A DNA stretch of 25,251 bases from Microbacterium sp. p3-SID336 (GCF_025143365.1 NZ_JALXPE010000056.1:1-25251), one strand, 5' to 3'; positions 1 to 7,364 are shown, counted from the first letter of the stretch. Numbers and translations: made by a program. Notes: generated by a model from the letters alone, not told the origin.

Positions 1-63
1 CCCGACCCCGGTCCAGCGGGGTGGCCGGCCGAACCGGCGGCCCGACGGCCGCGGCGTGAGGAG

Positions 64-76
64 TAGCGTGGCGGCG
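64..76 (+). promoter_or_regulatory. -10 element and leaderless start of the CDF gene
   Basis: TAGCGT at 64-69 is followed by exactly 6 bases and then the GTG start at 76. The hexamer itself contains an in-frame TAG, so the gene cannot begin further upstream in this frame. There is no Shine-Dalgarno sequence. Bases 1-66 are also open in that frame and could be the 3' end of an upstream gene, but this is too short to call. Confidence 0.6.
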
Positions 77-993
77 TGACCGTGCTGCTCGCCTTCCTCG
101 CCAACGTGCTCGTCGCGATCGCGAAGACGGTCGCCGCCGTGATCACCTCGTCCGCGTCGATGGTCGCGGAGGCTGCGCACTCCTGGGCGGATGCGGGCAA
201 CGAGGTGTTCCTGCTGATCGCCGACCGTCGCGGCGCGAAGCAGAAGGACGCGAGGCACCCGCTCGGCTACGGCCGCAACGCGTTCGTGTGGTCGCTGATC
301 GCGGCGTTCGGCATCTTCACGGCGGGCTCGATCGTGTCGATCATGCACGGCATCCAGGAGCTCTCCGACACCGGGCCCGTGGAGAGCCCGGTCGTCGCAT
401 ACGTCGTGCTCGGGATCGCGTTCGTGCTGGAGGGCGCGTCGTTCACGCAGGCCCTGATCCGGTCGCGACGGCTGGCGCGGGAACGCGGCTCGTCGACGTG
501 GGACTTCGTGCTGGAGACCAGTGACACCACGCTGCGGGCCGTGTTCTTCGAGGATTCGGCGGCGCTGATCGGCCTGGTGCTGGCGGGCGGCTCGATCCTG
601 CTGCATCAGCTCACCGGCGTCGCCGCGTGGGACGCGATCGGCTCGATCCTCGTCGGCATCCTCCTGGGGGTGGTCGCGGTGATCCTGATCGGGCGGAACA
701 TCGCCTTCCTGGTCGGCGCCACCGCCGCACCGAAGCTGCGCGCCCGGGTCGGCACGGCTCTGCTGAGCATGCCCGACATCGAGCGCGTCACCTACCTGCA
801 CATCGAGTACGTCGGGCCGAATCGGCTGTTCCTGGTCGCGGAGGTCGACCTGGCGGGTGACGCGCGCGAGCACGACGTGGCTCGCCGGCTGCGCGAGGTG
901 GAGCAGCGCATCGAGGCGCACGAGGCGGTGGAGACCGTGGTGCTGTCCCTCTCGGTCGACGATGAGCCGTCGCTGGAGTTCGCCCGGAGCTGA
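76..993 (+). CDS. Cation diffusion facilitator (CDF) metal transporter
   Basis: The 305-residue protein resembles the CDF family of divalent-metal/proton antiporters, which export Zn, Fe, Mn or Co across the inner membrane. Visible signatures are a first membrane helix from residue 2, the SASMVAEAAHSWAD segment with the helix-2 H-x3-D metal site, the loop with HPLGYGR, and EDSAALIG in a later helix. That last motif replaces the more usual HxxxD and recalls the ZnT9-like branch. The soluble C-terminal domain follows from about residue 215. The N-terminus is short but the start is fixed by an in-frame stop at 64. It is convergent with a His-rich MarR-type regulator (5-bp gap), which suggests metal homeostasis. 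The transported metal cannot be read from the sequence. Confidence 0.88.
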   Translation: MTVLLAFLANVLVAIAKTVAAVITSSASMVAEAAHSWADAGNEVFLLIADRRGAKQKDARHPLGYGRNAFVWSLIAAFGIFTAGSIVSIMHGIQELSDTGPVESPVVAYVVLGIAFVLEGASFTQALIRSRRLARERGSSTWDFVLETSDTTLRAVFFEDSAALIGLVLAGGSILLHQLTGVAAWDAIGSILVGILLGVVAVILIGRNIAFLVGATAAPKLRARVGTALLSMPDIERVTYLHIEYVGPNRLFLVAEVDLAGDAREHDVARRLREVEQRIEAHEAVETVVLSLSVDDEPSLEFARS

Positions 994-998
994 GAGCC

Positions 999-1580
999 TC
1001 AGACGCGCCAGTTGTCGGCAAGCTTCGTGAGCAGACGCGCGAGCTCGTCGCGCTCCTCGTCCGTGAAGGCGGCAAGGGCCTGACCGAGCAGCTGCCTGCG
1101 CTCGCCGCGCATGCCGCGGGCGATGCGGCGACCCTCGTCGGTGAGGGCGATGCGGGTGCGTCGGGCATCGTCGGGGTCGGCTTCTCGCCGCACGAACCCG
1201 GCCTGCACGCCCTGCTGCACGAGCCGCGACGCGCGGGGCTGATCGACGCCGATCGCCTGACCGAGCGCGCTGACACTAAGAGGTTCCGGCGCGGTGGCGA
1301 GCGCTTCGAGCATGCGCATCCGCGCTGGTCCCCCCAGGCGCCCGGTCGAGTCGGCGAGCCACGGCGGGGCTCCGGGGTGTCCGCGGTGATGCGCGAAGTG
1401 CTCGTGCGCGTCATCGTCCGGCGACGCGCCGTGGGGTCCGCCGTGCCAGCCGTGGGGCCCACCGCGACCGCGACCGGCGTGTTCGCGCGGGCCGGGGCGG
1501 CGCCCGCGCAACCGGGACAGCGCCTGCGCGATGGCCTCGGCGGGGTCCGGCGATGCGGAATCACGGGGTGCGGTGCTCAC
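999..1580 (-). CDS. MarR-type winged-helix regulator with a His-rich insert
   Basis: The 193-residue protein has a MarR/winged-helix core from about residue 85: the MRMLEAL helix, then SALGQAIGVDQPRASRLVQQ as recognition helix, then the wing READPDDARRTRIALTDEGR. Ahead of it lies a Gly/His-rich stretch (about residues 35-75; pieces PHGWHGG, HEHFAHHRGH) with at least nine histidines, not typical of MarR proteins and a candidate metal-binding region. It is divergent from a second His-rich winged-helix gene across a 150-bp gap full of ACATG-type inverted repeats, and convergent with the CDF transporter. The GTG start is supported by TAAAAT exactly 6 bases upstream on the minus strand (leaderless). 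The ligand is unknown; metal sensing is inferred. Confidence 0.85.
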   Translation of the reverse strand: MSTAPRDSASPDPAEAIAQALSRLRGRRPGPREHAGRGRGGPHGWHGGPHGASPDDDAHEHFAHHRGHPGAPPWLADSTGRLGGPARMRMLEALATAPEPLSVSALGQAIGVDQPRASRLVQQGVQAGFVRREADPDDARRTRIALTDEGRRIARGMRGERRQLLGQALAAFTDEERDELARLLTKLADNWRV

Positions 1581-1592
1581 AGTTCGATTTTA
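1580..1592 (-). promoter_or_regulatory. -10 element and leaderless start of the MarR-type gene
   Basis: On the minus strand TAAAAT occupies 1592-1587, then 6 bases, then GTG at 1580. This matches the spacing seen at nine other starts in the window. No clear -35 is visible, and ACATG-type repeats begin immediately upstream. Confidence 0.6.
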
Positions 1593-1600
1593 CATGCGAC

Positions 1601-1660
1601 TTGACATGCTTTGCGAGCGCATGTCACACTACATGTACATGCCGCATGACATGCACATGC
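1601..1660. promoter_or_regulatory. Divergent promoter region with multiple ACATG-type operators
   Basis: This holds a perfect inverted repeat, TGACATGC (1602-1609) and GCATGTCA (1619-1626) with a 9-base spacer, then the perfect palindrome CATGTACATG (1632-1641), then CATGACATGCACATG (1645-1659). TTGACA at 1601-1606 is a good -35 for the rightward gene at 1731, with a weak CACACT at 1625-1630 as possible -10. The first palindrome overlaps this -35. The arrangement suggests binding by one or both of the flanking winged-helix proteins. Confidence 0.6.
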
Positions 1661-1730
1661 CGGACGACATGAATACAGCTCCGGCGCTCCCCCGCGACGC
1701 CACCGCGTCGCCCCACGACAGAGGATCACC

Positions 1731-2528
1731 ATGAACACCACCACAGACACCCCCGAGAACAACGACACCCCTCAGCCCTCCCGCCCGTTCGGGTTCTGGC
1801 TCACCGCCGTCGACCGCCTGATGGCGGAGGACTTCGCCGCGGCCTTCGAGAGCGAAGGTGCGCGCCGGCGCGACTGGCGCCTGCTCAGCGCGGTCGACGG
1901 CACGGCACGGCACGACCGCCCGCTGTCTCGACGCAAGCTGCAGCACCTGATCGACCGCGGCTGGGTCACCGCTGACGGCGACGATTGGACGCTCACCGAT
2001 GAGGGCCGGGCCGCCAAGGAACGCCTGAGCACGCTCGTGGACGGCATCCGCGCGAAGGTCGCCGACGCCGTCACCGCCGAGGACATGGCGACGACCCTCG
2101 CCTCCCTGGAGAGCATCGCCCGCGCGTTCGGGTGGGACGAGGAGACCCCGCTCCCGCGCAAGCGCCGTGGTCACGGACGGCGCTTCGGCCACGAGGCCGG
2201 ACGTGCGGACGGGTTCGGGCACGGGCGCCGGTTCGGCCACGGACGCGAGTTCGGCCACGGGCACGGGCACGGGCGCGAGTTCGGCCACGGGCACGAGCAC
2301 GGGCGCGAGTTCGACCACGGGCACGAGCACGGGCGCGAGTTCAGCCACGGCATCGGCGATGCCGACGGCGCACACGGCCGCATCGACCGTGACGGGTGCG
2401 TGCGGGGCCACGGCCCCGAGGCGCCTCGGATGCATGGACACCGCGGCCATCGCGGGGCCGCTCGGCTCGCGCAGAGGGCGTTCGAGCGCGGCTTCGACGC
2501 CGGTTTCCACCGCGGTCGCGCCGCCTGA
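1731..2528 (+). CDS. MarR-like winged-helix protein with a His/Gly-rich repeat tail
   Basis: The 265-residue protein has two parts. Residues about 18-135 look like a MarR-type winged helix: FGFWLTAVDRLMAEDFAAAF, RRDWRLLSAVDG, the SRRKLQHLIDRGWV helix and DDWTLTDEGRAAKERL as wing. Residues about 143-265 are His/Gly/Arg-rich and include three near-identical tandem 10-residue units of the form xHGHxHGREF plus a partial one, followed by RMHGHRGHRG. Histidine tails of this kind often bind Ni, Zn or Cu. The ATG has GAGG 6 bases upstream (1721-1724), unlike the leaderless neighbour. It is divergent from another His-rich MarR protein, so cross-regulation is likely. DNA binding is inferred from the fold signature alone. 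Confidence 0.82.
   Translation: MNTTTDTPENNDTPQPSRPFGFWLTAVDRLMAEDFAAAFESEGARRRDWRLLSAVDGTARHDRPLSRRKLQHLIDRGWVTADGDDWTLTDEGRAAKERLSTLVDGIRAKVADAVTAEDMATTLASLESIARAFGWDEETPLPRKRRGHGRRFGHEAGRADGFGHGRRFGHGREFGHGHGHGREFGHGHEHGREFDHGHEHGREFSHGIGDADGAHGRIDRDGCVRGHGPEAPRMHGHRGHRGAARLAQRAFERGFDAGFHRGRAA
2251..2340 (+). repeat. Three tandem 30-bp units inside the His-rich tail
   Basis: Units at 2251-2280, 2281-2310 and 2311-2340 differ by one or two bases each, and partial units flank them. Each encodes xHGHxHGREF. The near identity at DNA level suggests recent slippage expansion of a coding minisatellite. Confidence 0.9.
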
Positions 2529-2860
2529 GATCACGCGCAGACGCCCCGTCCCTGCGGATGGGGCGTCTGCGCGCATGCACCTCGGCCGCGTCCGACGGCG
2601 CCTCGGCCCCGCAGTCCGCACGAGAACGGCTGCATCGAAAACCGCCATCGCTGTGCGGTCCCGACGTTGCGCTGTCCCCACGATGCGCTGTCCCGACTCC
2701 GCAACACCCCACCTGCCACGCCGCCCGGCATCCGCGCCACCCCCGGGCACCCGCGCCCCCGGTGTCCGCACCCCCCCACCTTCCATGCACCGCGGCATTC
2801 ACGCCAGCACGGTGTCCGCGGCCGATCCGTCTCCGGACCGGGCGCCGTCCCGGTCGAGCG
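2529..2860. other. Gene-free gap with a hairpin and short repeats
   Basis: The gap lies between a rightward and a leftward gene. It opens with a strong hairpin (2535-2572, listed separately). Around 2654-2697 there are three imperfect copies of a TGCGcTGTCCC-type sequence (TGCG at 2654, 2668 and 2684). The remainder is C-rich with no credible start, ribosome site or RNA gene. Confidence 0.5.
2535..2572. terminator. Hairpin terminator after the His-rich regulator gene
   Basis: GCGCAGACGCCCC (2535-2547) pairs perfectly with GGGGCGTCTGCGC (2560-2572) across a 12-base loop, starting 7 bases after the stop. There is no T-run on either side, as is common for actinobacterial intrinsic terminators. 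Confidence 0.7.
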
Positions 2861-3517
2861 TCAGCGGGTGTCGACGGCGAGCAGGGCGACCACGTCCTCG
2901 GGAGCCCCGGCGGCGCGGAGGCGTCCGCGCATGGCGGCGGCGGCGAGGGCGTACGGCCGCTCGTCCCCTCGCAGCAGCGAGCGCGCGTTCGCCTCTTCGT
3001 TGAGCGCGACGAGCTCGAAGGCCAGCACCTCGACGTCGTCCACGACGATCTCCCCGATGGCCTCCGCGTGTCGGAGCTGTGCACTGATGTACGCATCCCA
3101 TTCGATCAGCGCCGAGCGCACCGCGTCGCGGACGGGACCGGACTTGGAGTCCACGTCGGCGGCGGTCGCGGCGAAGAAGCAGCCCCCGGTGAACACCCGA
3201 TCCTTGGAGTAGTTCAGAGCGTTGCGCAGCAGCACGGCGAGCCGCCGCACGCCGCGCGGCTCGTCGCGGGCTGGCGCGACGATCCGCTCCAGGAAGATCT
3301 CCCGGGCGGCCGCGATCGTCGCCAGCTGCAGGCCCTCCTTGCTCTGGAAGAGCGTGGCGATGCTGCTCTTGCTCGACCCGGAGGCCGTCGCGAGGCGGCC
3401 GATGGTGAGGCCGTCGAGTCCTTCGACCGAGGCGAGGTCGGTCGCGCTCTCCAGCACGATGCGGCGCGACGCGTCCCCGCGGGCTCGGCGCCCGTCGATC
3501 ACCGCATTCTCCGACAT
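2861..3517 (-). CDS. TetR/AcrR-family transcriptional repressor
   Basis: The 218-residue protein has an N-terminal TetR helix-turn-helix: RRIVLESATDLASVEGLDG, then LTIGRLATASGSSKSSIATL and FQSKEGLQLATI. The ligand domain contains NYSKDRVFTGGCFFAATAAD, typical of a TetR C-terminal subfamily. The ATG start is fixed by TATACT exactly 6 bases upstream. The gene is divergent from an alpha/beta hydrolase. Two 22-bp operator copies lie between them, one over each promoter, so autoregulation and control of the hydrolase by this repressor are likely. The inducer is unknown. Confidence 0.92.
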   Translation of the reverse strand: MSENAVIDGRRARGDASRRIVLESATDLASVEGLDGLTIGRLATASGSSKSSIATLFQSKEGLQLATIAAAREIFLERIVAPARDEPRGVRRLAVLLRNALNYSKDRVFTGGCFFAATAADVDSKSGPVRDAVRSALIEWDAYISAQLRHAEAIGEIVVDDVEVLAFELVALNEEANARSLLRGDERPYALAAAAMRGRLRAAGAPEDVVALLAVDTR

Positions 3518-3521
3518 GCCT

Positions 3522-3566
3522 CTAGTATACGAACGATCGTTCGCCTAGTATACGTATGATCGTTCG
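3522..3566. promoter_or_regulatory. Twin TetR operators over two divergent promoters
   Basis: Two 22-bp copies at 3522-3543 and 3545-3566 match at 20 of 22 positions. Each begins CTAGTATACG and ends GATCGTTCG. The first contains the perfect palindrome CGAACGATCGTTCG (3530-3543). On the minus strand TATACT (3529-3524) sits 6 bases before the repressor ATG at 3517. On the plus strand TATGAT (3555-3560) can serve as -10 for the hydrolase. Each operator therefore covers one -10. Confidence 0.75.
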
Positions 3567-3589
3567 TATTGTTTGGCGAAGGAGACCCC

Positions 3590-4498
3590 ATGCCGTCCGT
3601 GCCCGTCCTGATCGCTCGCTCTGTTCCCGCCGTCGCCCGGGTGTCGCCCCGGCTCGCGGGCACGCTCGCCGCCCGCCTGTTCTTCGTCACGCAGCCGCGC
3701 ATGCGCGTGCGAGAGGCCGACCGGGCGACGCACGACGACGCCCGGTGCTCCACCCTGCGCGTGCGGGGCATCGACGTCACGGCGTACGAATGGGGCCGCG
3801 GGCCGCGCACCGTCCTGCTGCTGCATGGCTGGCGCGGCCGTGCCTCGCAGTTCGCGCCGCTCGTGCGAGAGCTGGTGTCCGAGGGCTTCCGCGTGGTCTC
3901 GTTCGACGCTCCCGCACACGGCGACTCCCGCGGTCGCCGCACCGATATCCGCGACTGGGTCGCTGCCGCTGCGCAGCTGGAGGAGCAGCATGGTCCGTTC
4001 GACGCGATCATCGGCCACTCCTTCGGAGGCCTGGCCGCGCTCACTCTCGCCCGCACCGGCACACCGGTCCCCGCGATCGTGGTCATCGCAGGAGCCTCGG
4101 CACCGGCCGCGTTCCGCGCCCAGTTCGCCCGAGACCTCCGCCTCGACCCGCCGACCGTCGTGCACCTGACCGAGCGATTCCGGCGACGGCTCGACCTGGA
4201 CGAGGCGAACGAAGCCGCCGTCTACGACGCGGTGGAGCATCCGATGCCCACCGACACGGCACTCCTCGTCGTGCACGACCGCGGGGATCGCCGCATGCCG
4301 GACGGCGACGCGCTGCGCCTGCACTCTGCGCACGGCCACCGCTCCCGGCTGCTGCGCACCGTCGGCCTCGGCCACACGAAGGTGCTGTCGGCCGACCCCA
4401 CGCTCGACGCGGTCGTCGCTCTCGTCACGGGCGGCCTCTCCGCCGTCGACGCGCTCGGCACGACCTCTGGTCGAGAGAGCGTGCCCGTCACCACGTGA
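3590..4498 (+). CDS. Alpha/beta hydrolase
   Basis: The 302-residue protein has an alpha/beta-hydrolase core. Residues about 78-86 (VLLLHGWRG) give the oxyanion-hole HGW, GHSFGG carries the nucleophilic serine, VVHDRGDRR is in place for the acidic residue, and GLGHTKVL supplies the C-terminal histidine, so the catalytic triad looks intact. The first 60 residues are basic and unlike the core, with no clear signal peptide. The ATG at 3590 is chosen over a TTG seven codons upstream because GAAGGAG lies 5 bases before it (3578-3584). It is probably repressed by the divergent TetR protein. The substrate cannot be predicted; esterase or lipase activity is possible. Confidence 0.88.
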   Translation: MPSVPVLIARSVPAVARVSPRLAGTLAARLFFVTQPRMRVREADRATHDDARCSTLRVRGIDVTAYEWGRGPRTVLLLHGWRGRASQFAPLVRELVSEGFRVVSFDAPAHGDSRGRRTDIRDWVAAAAQLEEQHGPFDAIIGHSFGGLAALTLARTGTPVPAIVVIAGASAPAAFRAQFARDLRLDPPTVVHLTERFRRRLDLDEANEAAVYDAVEHPMPTDTALLVVHDRGDRRMPDGDALRLHSAHGHRSRLLRTVGLGHTKVLSADPTLDAVVALVTGGLSAVDALGTTSGRESVPVTT

Positions 4499-4510
4499 GG
4501 GGCGACGCCC

Positions 4511-4668
4511 CCGCGACCCGCGCGAATGCCGGCACGCGAGACCCGCGCAAGCAGCGGCACGCGAGACCCGGACGAACGGGCAGCCCGCGAGACCCCGACC
4601 GGCGACGGTACGCGAGACTCGCGCAGCAGCGGCCCGCGAGACCCCGGGCGAACCGCAGCGCGCTAGAC
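4511..4668. repeat. Degenerate 25-bp tandem array with GCGAGAC core
   Basis: GCGAGAC occurs at 4536, 4561, 4587, 4612 and 4636, with weaker copies near 4513 (GCGACCC) and 4662 (GCTAGAC). The spacing is 23-26 bp. The sequence between cores is GC-rich with recurring GCAGCGGC. The array fills the gap between the hydrolase stop and the convergent membrane-protein gene, whose TAG stop lies in the last degenerate unit. Confidence 0.8.
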
Positions 4669-5310
4669 GCGGGCGGGTAGCGGCATAAAGGCGTCGACGG
4701 CTCCCGCGAACGGCAGTCCGACCGTGTTCAGCAGGAACACCCCCACACCGACCGCCGCGAGCAGCAGCACGATCAGGAACGCGAAGATCGCGCCGGCGAG
4801 CACACGGTAAGCACCGGTGTCCGGCACCTCCGGAGCGATGGACCGCTGCGCCCAGTCATCCGCGACCGCGGCGGGCTGCTCGCCGTCGAGGATGCGCGGC
4901 GTCGGCCGCTCTCGTTCGGCGCGACGCGTGGTGGGAGCGGGCAGGACGGCACTCTCTGCCGCAGACACGCTCTCCGGCGGAGGCGTGAGCAGCCCTTCCG
5001 GGATCGGAGTCTCCGGCGGCGGTGGCGGGATCACCGCCTCGGCCGGGGGAATCACCATCTCCGGCACAGCCCGCTGATCTGAGTCCGGACGTGCTACGGC
5101 CGTCGCGCCCGCGTCACCCGGGACGGCTCCCGCACTCGCCTCACCCGGGACCGTCCCGGAGCCCGCGCCACCCGGCCGCGTGTCAGCATCGAGGTCGCTC
5201 GCCTCACCCGGCAGCGCCCCGGCGCCCGTGCCGTCCGGCAGCACGCCGTCCGGTGCATCCTCCCCCTCAGGGAAGAGGGACTGGTCCGAGCCCGCGCCGC
5301 CGCCGCTCAT
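4663..5310 (-). CDS. Pro/Gly-rich single-pass membrane protein of unknown function
   Basis: The 215-residue protein matches no family that I recognise. Residues 1-130 are acidic, Gly/Pro/Ala-rich and probably disordered, with repeated PGEAS/PGDAG motifs and a PPPPPETPIPEG tract. Residues about 165-190 (YRVLAGAIFAFLIVLLLAAV onward) form one strong membrane helix near the C-terminus, followed by a short tail. The ATG at 5310 is chosen because it lies one base after the dcd stop and has GGAGG 6 bases upstream. A second ATG at 5334 lies inside dcd. It is therefore translationally linked to dcd. With a long N-terminal domain and C-terminal anchor, the bulk is probably cytoplasmic, but orientation is uncertain. 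Confidence 0.75.
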   Translation of the reverse strand: MSGGGAGSDQSLFPEGEDAPDGVLPDGTGAGALPGEASDLDADTRPGGAGSGTVPGEASAGAVPGDAGATAVARPDSDQRAVPEMVIPPAEAVIPPPPPETPIPEGLLTPPPESVSAAESAVLPAPTTRRAERERPTPRILDGEQPAAVADDWAQRSIAPEVPDTGAYRVLAGAIFAFLIVLLLAAVGVGVFLLNTVGLPFAGAVDAFMPLPARV

Positions 5311-5311
5311 G

Positions 5312-5917
5312 TCAGCCTCCGACCGCTCCCACATCGGTCACACCGACGTCGGTGCGGTGGAAGTTGTGGAACGAGCGCGACGCGGTCGGCCCACGCTGCC
5401 CCTGGTACCGATTGCCGTAGGGACCGGAGCCATAGGGGTTCTCGGCGGGCGAGGTGAGCCGGAAGAAGCACAGCTGCCCGATCTTCATCCCCGGCCACAG
5501 CTTGATCGGCAGGGTCGCGACGTTCGCGAGCTCCAGCGTGACGTGGCCGGTGAACCCCGGGTCGATGAACCCCGCCGTCGAGTGGGTGATGAGTCCCAGG
5601 CGCCCCAGAGACGACTTGCCCTCCAGGCGCGCGGCCACGTCGTCCGGAAGCGTGACCTGCTCGAACGTCGCTCCCAGCGCGAACTCGCCGGGGTGCAGGA
5701 TGAACGGCTCCTCCGGATCGACCTCGATGAGCCGCGTGAGCTCGGGCTGGTCCACCGAGGGATCGATGAACGGGTACTTGTGGTTGTCGAACAGCCGGAA
5801 GTAGCGGTCGAGGCGCACGTCGATGCTCGACGGCTGGATCATCTCCGGCTCGTGCGGTTCCAGGCCGACGCGGCCCGATGCGAGTTCTGCTCTGATGTCG
5901 CGATCGCTGAGAAGCAC
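5312..5917 (-). CDS. dcd: dCTP deaminase (possibly bifunctional, dUMP-forming)
   Basis: The 201-residue enzyme deaminates dCTP in pyrimidine deoxynucleotide synthesis. Clear signatures are the MLLSDRDIR start, [11 protein letters not shown], the KSSLGRLGL segment, and [19 protein letters not shown] with the catalytic glutamate. [17 protein letters not shown] and the C-terminal [11 protein letters not shown] nucleotide lid complete the fold. It is very close to the Mycobacterium enzyme, which also hydrolyses dUTP to dUMP, so bifunctionality is plausible. The tail extends about 15 residues beyond the usual end. The GTG start has TAGGCT exactly 6 bases upstream and TTGGCC 16 bases before that. 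The Pro-rich membrane protein follows one base after its stop. Confidence 0.96.
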   Translation of the reverse strand: MLLSDRDIRAELASGRVGLEPHEPEMIQPSSIDVRLDRYFRLFDNHKYPFIDPSVDQPELTRLIEVDPEEPFILHPGEFALGATFEQVTLPDDVAARLEGKSSLGRLGLITHSTAGFIDPGFTGHVTLELANVATLPIKLWPGMKIGQLCFFRLTSPAENPYGSGPYGNRYQGQRGPTASRSFHNFHRTDVGVTDVGAVGG

Positions 5918-5923
5918 GGCACC

Positions 5924-5951
5924 AGCCTAGTCACCCGCATCCATCGGCCAA
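5924..5951 (-). promoter_or_regulatory. dcd promoter
   Basis: On the minus strand TTGGCC (5951-5946), a 16-base spacer and TAGGCT (5929-5924) precede GTG at 5917 by 6 bases. The transcript should start on the first base of the start codon. The same two hexamers occur before the tRNA gene with a 17-base spacer. Confidence 0.65.
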
Positions 5952-5972
5952 CGCGTCGGTTTCCCGTCGAGC

Positions 5973-6008
5973 GGGGTGCGTCGCTCAGCCCGCGGCAGGA
6001 CGCACCCC
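5973..6008. terminator. Hairpin after the MFS gene
   Basis: GGGGTGCGTC (5973-5982) pairs perfectly with GACGCACCCC (5999-6008) across a 16-base loop, just past the stop of the leftward MFS gene at 6012. No T-run is visible. It separates the MFS transcript from dcd. Confidence 0.6.
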
Positions 6009-6011
6009 GAC

Positions 6012-7364
6012 TCACGCCGTTCGCACGCGGCGCCGCATCAGGAGCGGAAGCAGCGCGGCCGCGGTCACCGCGATCCCGGCTGTGAGAACGGCCGCTACGA
6101 AGCCGCGGCTGACCACCATCGCCGCGATCGTGCCGAACACCGCGATGCCGAGACCGCCGCCGAGCGCGAAGCCGACCTCCTGCACCGCGCCCACCTGTCC
6201 CGCCTGATCCACCGTCGTCACGTCGAACAGCGTCGTCGCGGCGAGAGTTCCCGCGATGCCGAACCCGAGACCGACGAACACCAGCGGCACGGCGACGAGG
6301 TCCGGGTCGAACGCGAGCCACACCAGCCCCGCGGCCTGCAGGATCAGGGCGAGCACGGTGGCCGCGTTGGCGGAGAGCCACCGGAGCGCCACCGGAGCCA
6401 CGACGCCGCCCAGCGCGATGGCCACGGCCTGCGGCAGCAGCGCGATGCCGGCCTCAGCGGCGCTCTGTCCTCGGGAGTCCTGCAGATTCAGGCTCACCAG
6501 CAGGATCGCGGCCGACGAAGCACCGCTGCTCACGACGATGCGGATGATCGCGGGGCTGAACCCGCCGACACCGAACAGCTCCATGTCGAGCAGCGGGTCG
6601 GCGAGGCGGCGCTGCCGGAGCACGAAGTAGACGAGGCTCGCCGTCGCGACCGCCGCCGCGATCGCGGCCGAAACGGGGGCGGCGAGGATCTCGTGCAGCG
6701 CGAACACGAGCGCTCCGAGAGCGATGATCGAGGAGAGGATGCTCGGCACGTCCCAGGACGGCGCCTGCGAGCTGCGGGAGTCGGGCACGAGCCAGACGGC
6801 AAGCACGCCCGCGAGGACAGCGAGCGGAACGCCGCCGAGCAGCAGCCAGCGCCATCCGGGTCCCTCGGCGAGGAGGCCACCCAGCACTGGGCCGAGCGCG
6901 CTGCCCGCCCCGAAGGTCGCCGTCCACAGGCCGTAGGCGAGCACTCGTTCCTTCGCGTGGAACTTCGCACCGATCGTGGCCACCACGCCCGCGATGACGA
7001 ACGCCTCCGCGACGCCGAGCAGCGCGCGCACGACGATCAGGACCAGGCCGCTGGTTGCGAAGCCGCCGATCGCATTGAGGATGGCGAAGCCGGCGAGCCC
7101 GATCAGCACGATGGTCTTCCGTCCGAAGGCATCACCGATCCGCGCCGCGACGATGAGCGACGCGGCGAGCGAGAGCGCGTAGATGTCGACGACCCAGAGT
7201 CCCTCGGTGTCGGTGAGGGCGAGGTCGTCGCGGATCGCGGGGAGCGCCGTCGCGACACTGCTGATCGCGAGCGCGCCGATCAGGATCCCGAGCAGCAGCG
7301 GGACCATCGCGAACCAGAGACGCAGAGACGAACGAGAGGCTGTGAGAGAGGGGGTGGCGGTCAC
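6012..7364 (-). CDS. MFS drug-efflux transporter (DHA2/EmrB-QacA-like)
   Basis: The 450-residue multipass protein shows major facilitator signatures. LRLWFAMVPLLLGILIGALA is helix 1, GLWVVDIYALSLAASLIVAARIGDAFGRK carries the loop 2-3 motif, and FGAGSALGPVLGGLLAEGPGWRW is the motif-C antiporter region typical of drug/proton antiporters. About 12-14 helices are visible. It is divergent from an HxlR regulator, a common arrangement for inducible efflux. The start is uncertain: GTG at 7364 leaves the GTAC operator array outside the gene and begins close to helix 1. GTG at 7418 would add 18 residues and has AAAGG upstream. Substrates are probably toxic organic compounds. Confidence 0.9.
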   Translation of the reverse strand: MTATPSLTASRSSLRLWFAMVPLLLGILIGALAISSVATALPAIRDDLALTDTEGLWVVDIYALSLAASLIVAARIGDAFGRKTIVLIGLAGFAILNAIGGFATSGLVLIVVRALLGVAEAFVIAGVVATIGAKFHAKERVLAYGLWTATFGAGSALGPVLGGLLAEGPGWRWLLLGGVPLAVLAGVLAVWLVPDSRSSQAPSWDVPSILSSIIALGALVFALHEILAAPVSAAIAAAVATASLVYFVLRQRRLADPLLDMELFGVGGFSPAIIRIVVSSGASSAAILLVSLNLQDSRGQSAAEAGIALLPQAVAIALGGVVAPVALRWLSANAATVLALILQAAGLVWLAFDPDLVAVPLVFVGLGFGIAGTLAATTLFDVTTVDQAGQVGAVQEVGFALGGGLGIAVFGTIAAMVVSRGFVAAVLTAGIAVTAAALLPLLMRRRVRTA

